This document shows, one piece after another, positions 8,073 through 17,199 of a stretch of 64,000 bases of DNA. Each line of letters begins with the position of its first letter. Positions within the stretch are counted from its first letter, which is position 1. The stretch comes from Chitinibacter sp046530675 (GTDB taxonomy: Bacteria; Pseudomonadota; Gammaproteobacteria; Burkholderiales; Chitinibacteraceae). The notes below the pieces were generated by a model. It was not told where the DNA came from, searched no databases, and saw only the letters and a program-made list of their open reading frames with translations. The DNA lies in contig NZ_CP172558.1 of the NCBI RefSeq assembly GCF_046530675.1, forward strand, positions 1,860,001 through 1,924,000, in the 5' to 3' direction. The position numbers were made by a program, and so were the translations under genes.

Positions 8073-8100
8073 TCCACCGAAATTCGGTGGGCTTTTTTGT
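8073..8100. terminator. Terminator at the end of the solute-binding gene; rest of 7896-8072 without gene
   Basis: CCACCGAAATTCGGTGG hairpin with a T run on the plus strand and A-rich start for minus transcripts. The preceding stretch from the IS end holds only short GC-rich palindromes (CGCCCCTC TA GGAGGGGGCG around 7942-7962, CTCGGCTTTGCCGAG around 8017) and no credible gene. Confidence 0.7.
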
Positions 8101-8984
8101 TAATTGAGCCGTTTCCAGTTTCGGGTTTCATGATTGAAAAACCCCGAGTCCCGGTAGACTTTTTCAATGACGCCTTTTTCGCGCAATTTTTCCAGTCCAA
8201 TATTCAATTGCTTGGCGAGCAGCGCACCGTTCGGATCGGCTCTGGAAACAAAGAAATGACGGCTACCCTGCAAGCCGACTTTGACATTCGGAATCGGTAC
8301 CAGCTTTTTTCCACTCACGTCGAGCGATAAATCCGGCGTAGACTGAAATGGCGCCAGCAGTACGTCGGCGCGTTTTTTGAATAACATACCGACCATCGAA
8401 TCCCAGCTCTGCGTTTTGAGCAGCTTGGTAAATTTGAGGCTTTCCAGCGTGGCAACATCGGGTTTCCAGCTATCGGCCACGACGGCCGTCAGTTGTTGCA
8501 GCTCGGGCAAGGTTTTGGTCGCCATGGCTTTCTGATTGTCCGGCGTGGTGTAAAGACCGGCTTCAAATTCGCCCTGGCGAATCACCGGCTGGGCGACAAA
8601 AACTTTGTCACCCAGCGGTTTCAGATCAATCAGCCAGGCGCTATTACCACCCATCGTAGCGCTACCAGTCGTAATTTCCTTGATATAGCGGTTATATGAA
8701 TCACTGCTGTTATCCACTTTGACAATCTTGATCGGCAGCTCATTGCCACCGGCTTTGAGCGCCTGCTGTACCAGCACCAGCTCGGCGACGTCACGGCGCG
8801 AACCGGCTCCACCGTATTGCGTCAGCGTCAGCGGGTCGCGCTGACCGATGAATTTCTGGTAATCGTTAAACACATCCTGCTGAGTCAGAATGGTGATGAC
8901 TTTTTCGGCAGCAAGGCCGGGGGCGGATAGCAGACCCAGAGTGGCCAACAGGGCTAATCGTAGAACGGGGCGCATGGGAAACAT
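8100..8984 (-). CDS. Periplasmic substrate-binding-like protein
   Basis: 294 residues with a signal peptide (hydrophobic stretch about 6-25, cleavage near GLAA-EK). The mature part alternates strands and helices as in type II binding proteins, and its C-terminal segment LNIGLEKLREKGVIEKVYRDSGFF is characteristic of the family-3 superfamily. I do not recognise a ligand. GAGGAG precedes the first ATG by five bases, supporting the start at 8984. No transport partners are adjacent. The gene stands alone, divergent from zapE. Confidence 0.7.
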   Translation of the reverse strand: MFPMRPVLRLALLATLGLLSAPGLAAEKVITILTQQDVFNDYQKFIGQRDPLTLTQYGGAGSRRDVAELVLVQQALKAGGNELPIKIVKVDNSSDSYNRYIKEITTGSATMGGNSAWLIDLKPLGDKVFVAQPVIRQGEFEAGLYTTPDNQKAMATKTLPELQQLTAVVADSWKPDVATLESLKFTKLLKTQSWDSMVGMLFKKRADVLLAPFQSTPDLSLDVSGKKLVPIPNVKVGLQGSRHFFVSRADPNGALLAKQLNIGLEKLREKGVIEKVYRDSGFFNHETRNWKRLN

Positions 8985-9160
8985 AGGAACTCCTCAAATT
9001 GCACTGGTTGCTGACAACATCAACAAAAGCTAATCATGGCAAGCTGCGCGAAAAATGGCAATTGCAGATAAGCCATGCAGCACGCGCTGTGCCTAAATAG
9101 TCGCGGTTTGCAGCGCAGGAAGGCGATATAATTGCGCCCATCAAATCGCTGGATTGATCC

Positions 9161-10312
9161 ATGTCGCAACACGTCATCGCCCCGCCACAATCAGGCGTCA
9201 GCCCGCTCGCCTGGTATCGCTCGCTGCAATCGCAAGATGGATTTATCGCCGATGAATCGCAGGCGGCCGCCATCGCCGAGCTGGAAAAACTGTGGCAGGC
9301 GCTGGTCGTTTTCAAGCACAAACGCAACCGGCTGTTCGGCAAAACGCTGCTGCCGATGCCGGATCTGCCGCGTGGCCTGTATTTCTGGGGCGGGGTCGGG
9401 CGCGGTAAAAGCTTTCTGATGGATGCGTTTTACGCCGGCTTGCCGTATAAACGCAAAAAACGGCTGCATTTTCACCACTTTATGCAGGAAGTGCACCGCG
9501 AATTGCGCGCCCAGCAGGGCAGTGACGATCCGCTGGCCAAAGTCGCCGACAAATGGGCCAAGGCCGTGCGTGTGCTGTGTTTTGACGAATTTCATGTCTC
9601 CGACATCGCCGACGCGATGATTCTGGGCCGCCTGATGGAGCAATTGTTCAATCGCGGTGTGGTGCTGGTAACGACATCCAATTACGCGCCGGACGGGCTG
9701 TACCCCAATGGCCTGCAGCGCGCCAACTTCCTGCCGACGATTGAATTGCTCAAAGCCAAGCTTGACGTGCTCAATGTCGACGGCGGACAGGATTTCCGCC
9801 TGCGCACGCTCACCGCAGCGCGCACTTATCTGCAGCCGAATAATGAAGCCACGATGGCCGAAATGGCCGAGCTGTTTAGCAAAATGGCGACCGGCAACGA
9901 TCAGGATACGCACGTCATGATCGAAGGGCGCAAGGTCAAAGCGCGTCGCCGCGCCGGTGGCGCAATCTGGTTCGACTTTGCCGTGCTGTGCGGCGATGGC
10001 CGTGGTCAGGCCGATTATCTGGCGCTGGCGCAGGAATATCACAGCGTTTTCCTCTCCGGCCTGCCCAAGCTCAAACCCGAGCAAAGCAATCTGGCGCGCC
10101 GCTTCACCTGGCTGGTTGACGTGTTTTACGATCACCGCGTCAAACTGATTATCGCCGCCGACGTGCCGGTGGAAGAGGTGTATGTCTCCGGCCTGCAAGC
10201 CAGCGAATTTTTCCGCACCGCCAGCCGCCTGACCGAGATGCAATCGAAAGAATACCTAGCGCTGGCGCACCAGAGCGTCGAGCAGGAACAGGCGGGATTG
10301 ATCGAAACCTGA
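9161..10312 (+). CDS. zapE: Cell division ATPase ZapE (AFG1 family)
   Basis: 383 residues. Walker A GGVGRGKS at 77-84 and Walker B LCFDEFHV near 138-145 define the AFG1-like AAA ATPase family; RGLYFWGGVGRGKSFLMD and VVLVTTSNYAPDGLYPNGLQR are strongly conserved blocks. In E. coli ZapE associates with FtsZ rings late in division and under stress. The start MSQHVIAPP is the only sensible one. Monocistronic here; the next gene begins about 80 bp later without a shared theme. Confidence 0.93.
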   Translation: MSQHVIAPPQSGVSPLAWYRSLQSQDGFIADESQAAAIAELEKLWQALVVFKHKRNRLFGKTLLPMPDLPRGLYFWGGVGRGKSFLMDAFYAGLPYKRKKRLHFHHFMQEVHRELRAQQGSDDPLAKVADKWAKAVRVLCFDEFHVSDIADAMILGRLMEQLFNRGVVLVTTSNYAPDGLYPNGLQRANFLPTIELLKAKLDVLNVDGGQDFRLRTLTAARTYLQPNNEATMAEMAELFSKMATGNDQDTHVMIEGRKVKARRRAGGAIWFDFAVLCGDGRGQADYLALAQEYHSVFLSGLPKLKPEQSNLARRFTWLVDVFYDHRVKLIIAADVPVEEVYVSGLQASEFFRTASRLTEMQSKEYLALAHQSVEQEQAGLIET

Positions 10313-10394
10313 TCTGCAAGGCTGGGCGGTGTTTTCTATGATGGTCTGATGATGTAGACGCTCCTGATCCGGGGCTAACTTGATCGAGAATTCA

Positions 10395-13289
10395 ATGCGC
10401 TTCATGCAAACCTGGTGGTGGATACATCCGGTTCATCGACCGACGATGAAAGTGGTCGGCATACTCCTGGGGTCGCTGGTTTTACTGGCGCTGGCTCCGG
10501 CCGGTTTTCCTTTGGTATTTGCTGACGCCAAGGCCATCGCGACCTATCTGCCCGCCCATGCCTTGTTTGAAACGATGTCGATCATTGTGTCGATGCTGGT
10601 TTTTTCGGTGGGCTGGCACGCACATCGCCAGATTTTGCCCGGCAATATCGTGTTGCTCGCGGGGGTGTTTTTTGCGGTTGGCTGGCTCGATTTTTTTCAT
10701 ACGGTGTCCTACACCGGCATGCCTGATTTTATTACGCACAATGACTGGCAAAAACATCTGAGCTACTGGTTACCAGCTCGCTTGCTCGCCGCGCTGGTGT
10801 TGCTGGTGGTTGCCATCCGACCATGGCGGCCTTTTGTAAATACGAATGCCCGTTACTACTTGATGAGCGCAATGATCTTGCTCGTGCTGCTGGTGAACTG
10901 GGCTGTTTTGCTGCATCAGGAACGCTTGCCGGCGTTGTTTATTCCCGGTGGCGGTCTGACGCCACTGAAAAAAGAAGCTGAATATCTGACTATCGCGATT
11001 AATCTGTGCAGCGCTGTGATTTTCTGGCGCAAGCTGGCGCGACCGCAGCCGTTTAACGCGGGTTTGCTGCTGGCGGCTGCATGCGTGATGGGGATAGGCG
11101 AATTCTTTTTTACGCTCTACACCACGATGGCCGGGGCGTATAACGTTTATGGCCATATCTACAAAGCCATCAGTTATCTGATTATTTACCGGGCAATTGT
11201 CGTTACCGCCATCGAAGCACCGTACCAGAAATTTATCGAATCACAAGCCAATCTGGCGCGTGCGGTGCGGGCGTCAAACATGGGACTGTGGGATTGGGAT
11301 CTGGTCACCAGCGAAGTCACGCTCTCGGCCGAAATGCAGCAAAAGCTGGGCGTAGCCCAAACTGTTCAGCCGCTGGCCGCGCTGATCGGGCTGATTCACC
11401 CTGACGACCGGGTGCGTTTTCAGCATCAGCTCAATGCCATCATGGCGCAATTTCCGCAGCAGACCATGGTGATGGATGAGCTGCGTTTACGGCATCAGGA
11501 CGGCGTTTATCGCTGGTATTTACTCAATGGTGAAATCAGGGGCAACGCACAGGGTCAACCGGCGCAGATGCTGGGGGGCGTGATCGATATCAGCGAGCGC
11601 AAACAGGCCGAGGAGCGCTTTCGCTGTGCATTCGAGGCCGCGCCGAATGCGATGCTGATGGTCAATGAGCAGGGGCGCATCGTGCTGACCAATCTGCAAA
11701 CCAGCGCCATGTTCGGTTACACGCAAGCCGAGCTGCTGGGGCAGGAAATTGAAATACTGATACCGGCGCCGCAGCGCAAACAGCATCAATCCGAGGTTCA
11801 ATCCTTTCTGGCTCATGCACGCGGACGGCGTATGGCGGCGGACAAGGAATTGTTCGGTTTATCTAAAACTGGGCGGACGATTCCGGTTGAAGTCGGGCTT
11901 AATCCGCTGACGACCAGCGAGGGGCGTTTCGTGATCGCCTCGGTAGTCGACATCGAGGAGCGCAAGCTGGCACAGCAGAAAATCCAGCAGCTGGTCAATT
12001 TTGATGCGCTGACAGGTCTGCCCAATCGTATTTTGTTGCAAGATCGCATGCAGCAGGCGATCAGTATGGCTGATCGGGAACACTCAGGCGTTGCGGTGCT
12101 GTTTATCGATCTGGATCATTTCAAAAACATCAACGACACGCTGGGGCATCGCGTTGGCGATTTATTGCTGCTGGCCGTGAGCCAGCGGATTCGCGGCGCG
12201 CTGCGCGAGCAGGATACGGTTTCGCGGATGGGCGGAGACGAGTTTGTCGTGCTACTGCCCGGTGAGCATTCGCAAGGTGCCATGCATGTAGCGCAAAAAC
12301 TGGCTCAAATTCTGTCGGCACCGCTCAAAATCGAACATCACGACCTGAAAATTACGGCCTCAATCGGGATTGCCATGTATCCCGAGGATGGGGTGGATTT
12401 TGAAACGCTGTATCAATACTCCGATACGGCGATGTATCGTGCCAAGCAGGAGGGGCGCAATAGTGCGTTCTTCTTTACGCAGGAAATGCATGAACATGCC
12501 TTGCGCATGCACCGGATCGAAAATGCCTTGTTGCTGGCGCTGGGAAAAAATCAGTTGGCCTTGTATTACCAGCCTCAGCTGGACATCCGCAGCGGGGCCA
12601 TTGTGGGGGTCGAAGCCTTGCTGCGCTGGCAGCATCCTGAAATGGGCGCCATTTCACCGGCCGAATTTATCCCGATTGCCGAAGCCAGCGGCCAGATTAT
12701 CGAAATCGGCGACTGGGTATTGCGCACCGCGCTCAGACAATTGCGCAGTTGGCAAGACGCTGGCCTGCCGCCGATGACCGTGGCGGTCAATGTATCGGCG
12801 GTGCAATTCCGGCTGGACGATCTGCCGGATCGCGTCATGGCTTTGCTCGCCGAATTCGACTTGCCGGCAGAGCGGCTCGAGCTTGAAATTACCGAAGGCA
12901 CGACGATGAGCAACCCTGAAAAAGCGATCAGGCAGATTGCACAATTGCACAGCCACGGTGTGGCAATTGCCATCGATGATTTTGGCACCGGCTATTCATC
13001 GCTGAGCTATCTGAAACGTTTTCAGCTCGACAAACTCAAAATCGACCAGTCTTTTGTCCGTGATATTGAAACCGAGAGTTCGATTGTCAGCACCATTATC
13101 CAGATGGCCGACAGCCTCGGATTCAAAACCATCGCCGAAGGCGTCGAAACGCCGGCACAGCTCGAATTGCTGCGCAGCAAAGGTTGTCAGGAAGTGCAGG
13201 GTTATCTGTTCAGCAAACCGCTGCCGGCCGAACAGCTTGAAGCCTATGTCCGGCACAAGCAGCCACTGGCCGATCAGCCGCAGCAATAA
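10395..13289 (+). CDS. Membrane MASE3-PAS-PAS-GGDEF-EAL cyclic-di-GMP protein
   Basis: About 964 residues. N-terminal multi-helix sensor of MASE3 type (about 20-265; FHTVSYTGMPDF is its hallmark), PAS 1 (about 285-400, MGLWDWDL), PAS 2 (about 410-530), GGDEF (motif RMGGDEF at 613-617) and EAL (EALLRW from 740). The diguanylate cyclase motif is intact, with an inhibitory-site RxxD (REQD) five residues ahead of it. The phosphodiesterase motif is intact as well. The protein could therefore both make and degrade c-di-GMP; which activity dominates cannot be read from sequence. An earlier TTG at 10380 adds five residues; I prefer the ATG at 10395. Confidence 0.9.
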   Translation: MRFMQTWWWIHPVHRPTMKVVGILLGSLVLLALAPAGFPLVFADAKAIATYLPAHALFETMSIIVSMLVFSVGWHAHRQILPGNIVLLAGVFFAVGWLDFFHTVSYTGMPDFITHNDWQKHLSYWLPARLLAALVLLVVAIRPWRPFVNTNARYYLMSAMILLVLLVNWAVLLHQERLPALFIPGGGLTPLKKEAEYLTIAINLCSAVIFWRKLARPQPFNAGLLLAAACVMGIGEFFFTLYTTMAGAYNVYGHIYKAISYLIIYRAIVVTAIEAPYQKFIESQANLARAVRASNMGLWDWDLVTSEVTLSAEMQQKLGVAQTVQPLAALIGLIHPDDRVRFQHQLNAIMAQFPQQTMVMDELRLRHQDGVYRWYLLNGEIRGNAQGQPAQMLGGVIDISERKQAEERFRCAFEAAPNAMLMVNEQGRIVLTNLQTSAMFGYTQAELLGQEIEILIPAPQRKQHQSEVQSFLAHARGRRMAADKELFGLSKTGRTIPVEVGLNPLTTSEGRFVIASVVDIEERKLAQQKIQQLVNFDALTGLPNRILLQDRMQQAISMADREHSGVAVLFIDLDHFKNINDTLGHRVGDLLLLAVSQRIRGALREQDTVSRMGGDEFVVLLPGEHSQGAMHVAQKLAQILSAPLKIEHHDLKITASIGIAMYPEDGVDFETLYQYSDTAMYRAKQEGRNSAFFFTQEMHEHALRMHRIENALLLALGKNQLALYYQPQLDIRSGAIVGVEALLRWQHPEMGAISPAEFIPIAEASGQIIEIGDWVLRTALRQLRSWQDAGLPPMTVAVNVSAVQFRLDDLPDRVMALLAEFDLPAERLELEITEGTTMSNPEKAIRQIAQLHSHGVAIAIDDFGTGYSSLSYLKRFQLDKLKIDQSFVRDIETESSIVSTIIQMADSLGFKTIAEGVETPAQLELLRSKGCQEVQGYLFSKPLPAEQLEAYVRHKQPLADQPQQ

Positions 13290-13358
13290 GCCGCTATCAC
13301 ATCCCAACTGGCAATCTGATTAGGTATCCACCCCCGCTTGTTTAAACCATTGAGCTGT

Positions 13359-13423
13359 AGGGTTGGCTTTATCCGACCTTTGTGGCTTTTTATAATTCTA
13401 TTTGCTCGGCTAAAGCCGACCCT
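13359..13423. repeat. Stem-loop repeat with AGGGTYGGCTTTA arms
   Basis: Arms AGGGTTGGCTTTATCCGA and TCGGCTAAAGCCGACCCT pair at about 16 of 18 positions around a roughly 30-base AT-rich loop. It resembles dispersed GTAGGGTCGGCTTTAGCCGA-type repeats of proteobacteria. It lies in the 457-bp gap between the GGDEF-EAL gene and cytX. Confidence 0.7.
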
Positions 13424-13468
13424 AAGCATTAAGCCGAGATAACTGCCCAATCAGGACGTTTTATGATA

Positions 13469-13521
13469 GGGGTGTATATGGCTGTGACGCATTTGCAATT
13501 TAGGCTTGGCGGCAATACCCC
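13469..13521. repeat. Divergent member of the GGGTAT/ATACCC palindrome family (53 bp)
   Basis: Starts GGGGTGTAT and ends AATACCCC, with internal GGCT. It is a few bases longer than the standard 49 bp. In the rest of this gap (13522-13746) I see only a weak hairpin (CCGGACTGTAAATCTGG, about 13672-13688) and no recognisable riboswitch. Confidence 0.45.
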
Positions 13522-13746
13522 TGTATTTTTATTTTCAGCTTATTGATTCGCCCCTTGAACATTTAAACATCAGAGCACCGGATCAAGAGTAAAAGCAGGC
13601 AACGAGCCACACGCATCCGCTGAAGTGGAAACGAAATTTGATCTGGCTGCGGTCAGGTGTGATGAAATTGCCGGACTGTAAATCTGGCGGTGTATCATTG
13701 CAGCCATGCCATCTTGATACGATTAATGACCGACATAGGTATTTCC

Positions 13747-14982
13747 ATGACTTCCTCCGCAAATCTTCCGAATTCTGAATCGACTCTATCCAGCTCGGCG
13801 CTCGCGCTGCTGTGGTTTGGCGCAGCGGTTTCTTTGGCCGAGATTTTGACCGGCACTTTTCTGGCGCCGTTGGGTTTTGAGCAGGGCGTCAAGGCCATTT
13901 TGCTGGGGCACGTCATCGGCGGCGTGCTGTTCTGGCTGGCCGGTTACATCGGCGCGAAAACCGGCAAACCGGCGATGGAGACCGTAAAGCGCTCGTTTGG
14001 TCAGCGCGGCAGTATGATTTTTTCTCTGGCCAATGTGGTGCAGCTCGTTGGCTGGACGGCGATCATGGTCGCCTCCGGCGCGGCGGCGGCTCAGTATCTG
14101 GTGCCGCAATTGGGTGCGGCAGGATGGTCGCTGACCATTGGTGCCTTGATTGCGTTGTGGATTGCGCTGGATTTAAAAAAGATGTCGCGCTTGCAATCGT
14201 TTGCGTCGATTTTGCTGTTATTGCTGACAGTTTTATTGAGCTTTGTGATTTTCAACGGTGAGGCGGCGACGCTACCGAGTAGCGCGGCGCAGACGTTGTC
14301 GTTCGGTGCGGCGGTTGAATTATCGGTTGCGATGCCGCTGTCGTGGTTGCCGCTGGTCAGCGATTACACCCGCTCGGCGCGCCGTGCAGGCTGGGGAACG
14401 ACCAGCGCGACGCTGGCGTATTTTGTCGGTAGCTGCTGGATGTTCATCATCGGCCTGGGCGCGGCACTGTTTGCCGGATCGGGCGATGTAGCGGTCATCA
14501 TGGCCTCGGCGGGTTTAGGTGTGGCGGCGATTCTGATCGTGGTGTTCTCGACCGTGACCACGACTTTTCTCGATGCCGCATCGGCCGGCATTTCCGCCGC
14601 CAGCATCAGCCCCAAACTGAACGAGCGCCACGCCGGCATTACCGCCGTTGCATTGGGCACCGCGCTGGCGATTTTTGCGCCGGTGAATAACTTTATGGAT
14701 TTTCTATTCCTGATCGGCTCGGTCTTCGCGCCAATGATCGCCATTCTGTGCGTCGATTTTTTCCTGCTCAAACAGGACGCCTCGCAACAAAGTTTTAATT
14801 GGCGCAATCTGGTGCTGTGGCTAGGCGGCTTTGCGCTGTATCGCTACTCGATGAGCTGGGATTTTGTGCTGGGAAATACTGTACCGGTCATGCTGATCGT
14901 CGCCGCTGCCACGCTGGCTGTTGGCCTGCTGATGCGCAAATTGCGGCCAGCGGGGGAGGTGGTGTTGGCGGGGCAGGATTAA
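13747..14982 (+). CDS. cytX: CytX-type NCS1 permease (putative hydroxymethylpyrimidine transporter)
   Basis: 411 residues with about 12 membrane helices, of the nucleobase:cation symporter 1 family. ALLWFGAAVSLAEILTGTFL and AMPLSWLPLVSDYTRSARR fit CytX, a predicted importer of the thiamine precursor HMP, better than the cytosine permease CodB. CytX genes often follow a TPP riboswitch; I looked for its conserved boxes in the leader and did not find them. Start at 13747 has AGGT nine bases upstream; a possible ATG at 13726 would add seven residues. Stand-alone gene. Confidence 0.75.
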   Translation: MTSSANLPNSESTLSSSALALLWFGAAVSLAEILTGTFLAPLGFEQGVKAILLGHVIGGVLFWLAGYIGAKTGKPAMETVKRSFGQRGSMIFSLANVVQLVGWTAIMVASGAAAAQYLVPQLGAAGWSLTIGALIALWIALDLKKMSRLQSFASILLLLLTVLLSFVIFNGEAATLPSSAAQTLSFGAAVELSVAMPLSWLPLVSDYTRSARRAGWGTTSATLAYFVGSCWMFIIGLGAALFAGSGDVAVIMASAGLGVAAILIVVFSTVTTTFLDAASAGISAASISPKLNERHAGITAVALGTALAIFAPVNNFMDFLFLIGSVFAPMIAILCVDFFLLKQDASQQSFNWRNLVLWLGGFALYRYSMSWDFVLGNTVPVMLIVAAATLAVGLLMRKLRPAGEVVLAGQD

Positions 14983-15018
14983 TCGTTCGGCTGTCGCCAA
15001 ACCTGCTGAGCAGGGCTA

Positions 15019-15250
15019 ACGTCCGGTTTTATGCGGCTACGCCGCGACTATTTTGTTGCGCGTTCCGCCGCGCAGGCAGGTAGGGGGCTTTGCTTCTCCA
15101 AAGCCCCCTACACCCCAAAGGAGCCCCCGCCTGCGGCCCTCCGGGCTACCCTCAGTCGGTCGTGAGCCAAACGATAAAGCCATTTGTCTCGCTCCACTCC
15201 CTCGGCGATGGGCGACAGGGGGTTAAAGCCCCAGCCCACACAGCGCGAAC
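15019..15250 (+). repeat. Folded dispersed element, copy A-left
   Basis: Contains hairpin 1 (GCGCG-TTCCGC-CGCGC, 15058-15073) and hairpin 2 (12-bp perfect stem TAGGGGGCTTTG, loop CTTCTC, 15081-15110). These are followed by CACCCCAAAG and then by a stretch (CTACCCTC...GAGCCAAACGAT...TTTGTCTC) shared with the copy at 45917-46133. Non-coding. Together with the inverted copy at 15400-15572 it fills the 605-bp gap after cytX. Confidence 0.75.
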
Positions 15251-15261
15251 AAAATAGGCAT

Positions 15262-15326
15262 GGGTATATCGCTAAAAGCCAGATCAAAATTGACCCGCAC
15301 GGCAACACCTAGGCATGTATATACCG
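15262..15326. repeat. GGGTATATC...GTATATACC palindrome, long variant
   Basis: GGGTATATCG on the left; on the right either GGCAACACC at 49 bp or a better complement GTATATACC at about 64 bp. It lies between the two inverted copies of the folded element. Confidence 0.45.
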
Positions 15327-15399
15327 CAATCGTTGGTCTGCGGTGATTCCCCTGCAACTGCGCCGAGCGAGGAACGGGCGGGGCGGGGTTTCGGTTGCG

Positions 15400-15572
15400 C
15401 CTGTTTTGTTAAGCGCAACCGCCGCCTCGATCCGTCCACAGCAAGGGCATCCCGCGTAGCGGGACGCGGATGCCGGGGGCTGCTTTGGGGTGAAGGGGTA
15501 TTTGCAGAAGCAAATACCCCTTCCCGTTAGCGCGGCGGAACGCGCATGAAAACACCGTGCCGAAGGCACTGA
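15400..15572 (-). repeat. Folded dispersed element, copy A-right (inverted)
   Basis: Reverse-complement copy of the element at 15019-15250. Hairpin 1 GCGCG-GCGGAA-CGCGC is at 15530-15545. Hairpin 2 is a 14-bp perfect stem (GAAGGGGTATTTGC, loop AGAA, 15492-15523), and next to it is CTTTGGGGTG. The stem of hairpin 2 differs from that of the left copy yet remains fully paired. It ends in GTGCCGAAGGCAC, also present at the edge of the copy at 45917. Confidence 0.75.
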
Positions 15573-15587
15573 AAATCATTACAATCA

Positions 15588-15983
15588 TTGGAAGTAAATG
15601 GCAACATTCGGCCAAGAACTGTCGCAACCCCATTGTTTGTGACTGAACCGATTGCGCACATCGAAATTGAGAAAAATATTCAACTTATGAGCATCCTCCC
15701 TACTTCGGAAAATGTTGTGGCAAAAGGTACGTTCCTTTACGACGAAACTGTCGAGTGCGATATCTGTATTGTGTATAGTCCCGTTCGTTTCGGTAGCGGT
15801 GACCACGAAGACCTTCCCGAGATACAGAATGATAGCGAAGTTGATACTTACTATTTATGGTTCGGTTCGACTACAGAGCGAAATCGATTTAATGCATGTG
15901 GCGGAGGATTACCTTCGCTTCAGGAGGCAATGAAAAATGCAGAAGAAAGGCCAAGCATAGGTTCTACAGTTCAGTGGGGGTAA
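15588..15983 (+). CDS. Hypothetical protein, possibly cytoplasmic
   Basis: 131 residues in the longest frame, no signal peptide or membrane segment, acidic middle (GDHEDLPEIQNDSEVDTYY) and a C-terminal helix PSLQEAMKNAEE. I do not recognise a family. The nominal start is TTG without ribosome site. In-frame alternatives are GTG at 15639 and ATG at 15687; the latter would still keep the compact C-terminal part. The gene stands directly beside repeat elements and no homologous neighbour gives a clue. It may be a recent acquisition or a small immunity-like protein, but that is speculation. Confidence 0.45.
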   Translation: MEVNGNIRPRTVATPLFVTEPIAHIEIEKNIQLMSILPTSENVVAKGTFLYDETVECDICIVYSPVRFGSGDHEDLPEIQNDSEVDTYYLWFGSTTERNRFNACGGGLPSLQEAMKNAEERPSIGSTVQWG

Positions 15984-16171
15984 TTTGCGAAATGTTAAGA
16001 GGCGAGTAAAGTAGGATCAAGAATGAAAATACAGTGTGTGATTGGGCTAAATGAAATGCCGCTCAACGTTCACCGCGATTGTTGGGCTTCGCAGGCTTAG
16101 CCCATACATGGACGCCTCCCGCTTTGGGTCGCAAGCCGCCTAATTCCGCTTAACTCCAAAAAGCCCACCCC

Positions 16172-17140
16172 ATGCTCGCCATCACCGCACTCAATAATCA
16201 ACTCCAACTCATCAATCTCCCCATCCCGCAACCTGCCGCCGGGCAACTGCTCGTTAAGGTCGCTGCCGCCGGGGTGAATCGTGCTGATCTGATGCAGGCG
16301 CAGGGCAAGTATCCGCCGCCGCCGGGAGAGTCGGCCATTCTGGGGCTGGAGATCGCGGGCGAGGTGGTCGCCTTTGGTCAGGGCGTGACGGATTTTAAAG
16401 TCGGCGATAAAGTCTTTGGCTTGGTGGCGGGCGGGGCTTATGCGGGGTATTGCCTGCTGGAGCAATCACTCTCTGTTCTACAGCCCAATACCCTTGGTGC
16501 TATTGCGGCGGCCAGCTTGCCCGAAGCGTGGATGACGGCGTGGTTCAATCTGATTGAAATCGGCAAGCTGCAAGCCGGGCAGAGGGTGCTGATTCATGCC
16601 GGTGCGAGCGGTGTTGGCGCGGCGGCGATTCAGTTGGCCAAATCGCTGGGTGCTTGGGTCTCTGTGACGTGCGGTTCGCCTCAAAAGCAGGCTTTCTGTC
16701 GTTCGCTGGGTGCTGATCTGGCGATCAATTATCGCGAGCAGGATTTTGCCGCCGAGATCAAAGCCGCCGGTGGCGTTGATCTGATTCTCGATAGCGTGGG
16801 TGGTGCATATCTGGCGGGCAATCAGCGTTGCCTGAATAGCGATGGCTTGATGATCGTGATTGGCCTGTTGGGCGGCGTTGAGGCGCAGCTCAATCTGGGC
16901 TTGTTGTTGGTCAAGCGCCAGCGGATTGCCGGATCAACGCTGCGCAGCCAGCCGCTGGTGGTCAAAGCGCGACTGGCGCAGGCTTTGCGCGAGCAGATCG
17001 TTCCGCATCTCGGTCAACAATTTCAGCTGACGCTCGATCGCACTTTTGCGCTCAATGAGGTGGCTGCGGCGCATGATTATCTGGCGCAGAATCGCAATCT
17101 GGGTAAAGTTGTTTTGCTCGTCGGTGATGAAATGGCATAA
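16172..17140 (+). CDS. NAD(P)H:quinone oxidoreductase, PIG3-type medium-chain dehydrogenase
   Basis: 322 residues. The N-terminal GroES-like domain carries AGVNRADLMQAQGKYPPPPG, the signature of the PIG3/TP53I3 quinone reductases. The Rossmann domain has the NADPH loop HAGASGVGAAAIQLAK at about 146-161. These zinc-free enzymes reduce quinones by one or two electrons. The ATG at 16172 is the natural start. An exact GGGTAT-N37-ATACCC palindrome lies within the coding sequence at 16445-16493 without changing the protein length relative to relatives I remember. Confidence 0.88.
   Translation: MLAITALNNQLQLINLPIPQPAAGQLLVKVAAAGVNRADLMQAQGKYPPPPGESAILGLEIAGEVVAFGQGVTDFKVGDKVFGLVAGGAYAGYCLLEQSLSVLQPNTLGAIAAASLPEAWMTAWFNLIEIGKLQAGQRVLIHAGASGVGAAAIQLAKSLGAWVSVTCGSPQKQAFCRSLGADLAINYREQDFAAEIKAAGGVDLILDSVGGAYLAGNQRCLNSDGLMIVIGLLGGVEAQLNLGLLLVKRQRIAGSTLRSQPLVVKARLAQALREQIVPHLGQQFQLTLDRTFALNEVAAAHDYLAQNRNLGKVVLLVGDEMA
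16445..16493. repeat. 49-bp GGGTAT...ATACCC palindrome inside a coding region
   Basis: Exact hexamers GGGTAT and ATACCC at the family spacing, within the quinone oxidoreductase gene. The outer eight bases are paired (GGGTATTG / CAATACCC). Confidence 0.6.
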
Positions 17141-17142
17141 AA

Positions 17143-17170
17143 AACGGCGCAGAGTTTATTCTGCACCGTT
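17143..17170. terminator. Hairpin between convergent genes, possible terminator
   Basis: AACGGCGCAGA / TCTGCACCGTT stem with one bulge and a short loop. The T run after it is poor, but the A run before it (17139-17144) would serve minus-strand transcripts. Confidence 0.5.
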
Positions 17171-17199
17171 GTGATGAGAAAACAGCAAACCCGTAAAAA

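Noticed and set aside
9191..10243. 350-codon open frame antisense to zapE
   Set aside because: Same reasoning: complete overlap with a gene identified by Walker motifs.
13560..13746. Possible TPP riboswitch ahead of cytX
   Set aside because: Only a short TGATCTGG match; the CTGAGA box and the conserved 3' half are missing.
15036..15570. Several 60-90 codon open frames in the repeat region after cytX
   Set aside because: They cross perfect hairpins, have no ribosome sites and arise from GC-rich palindromes.
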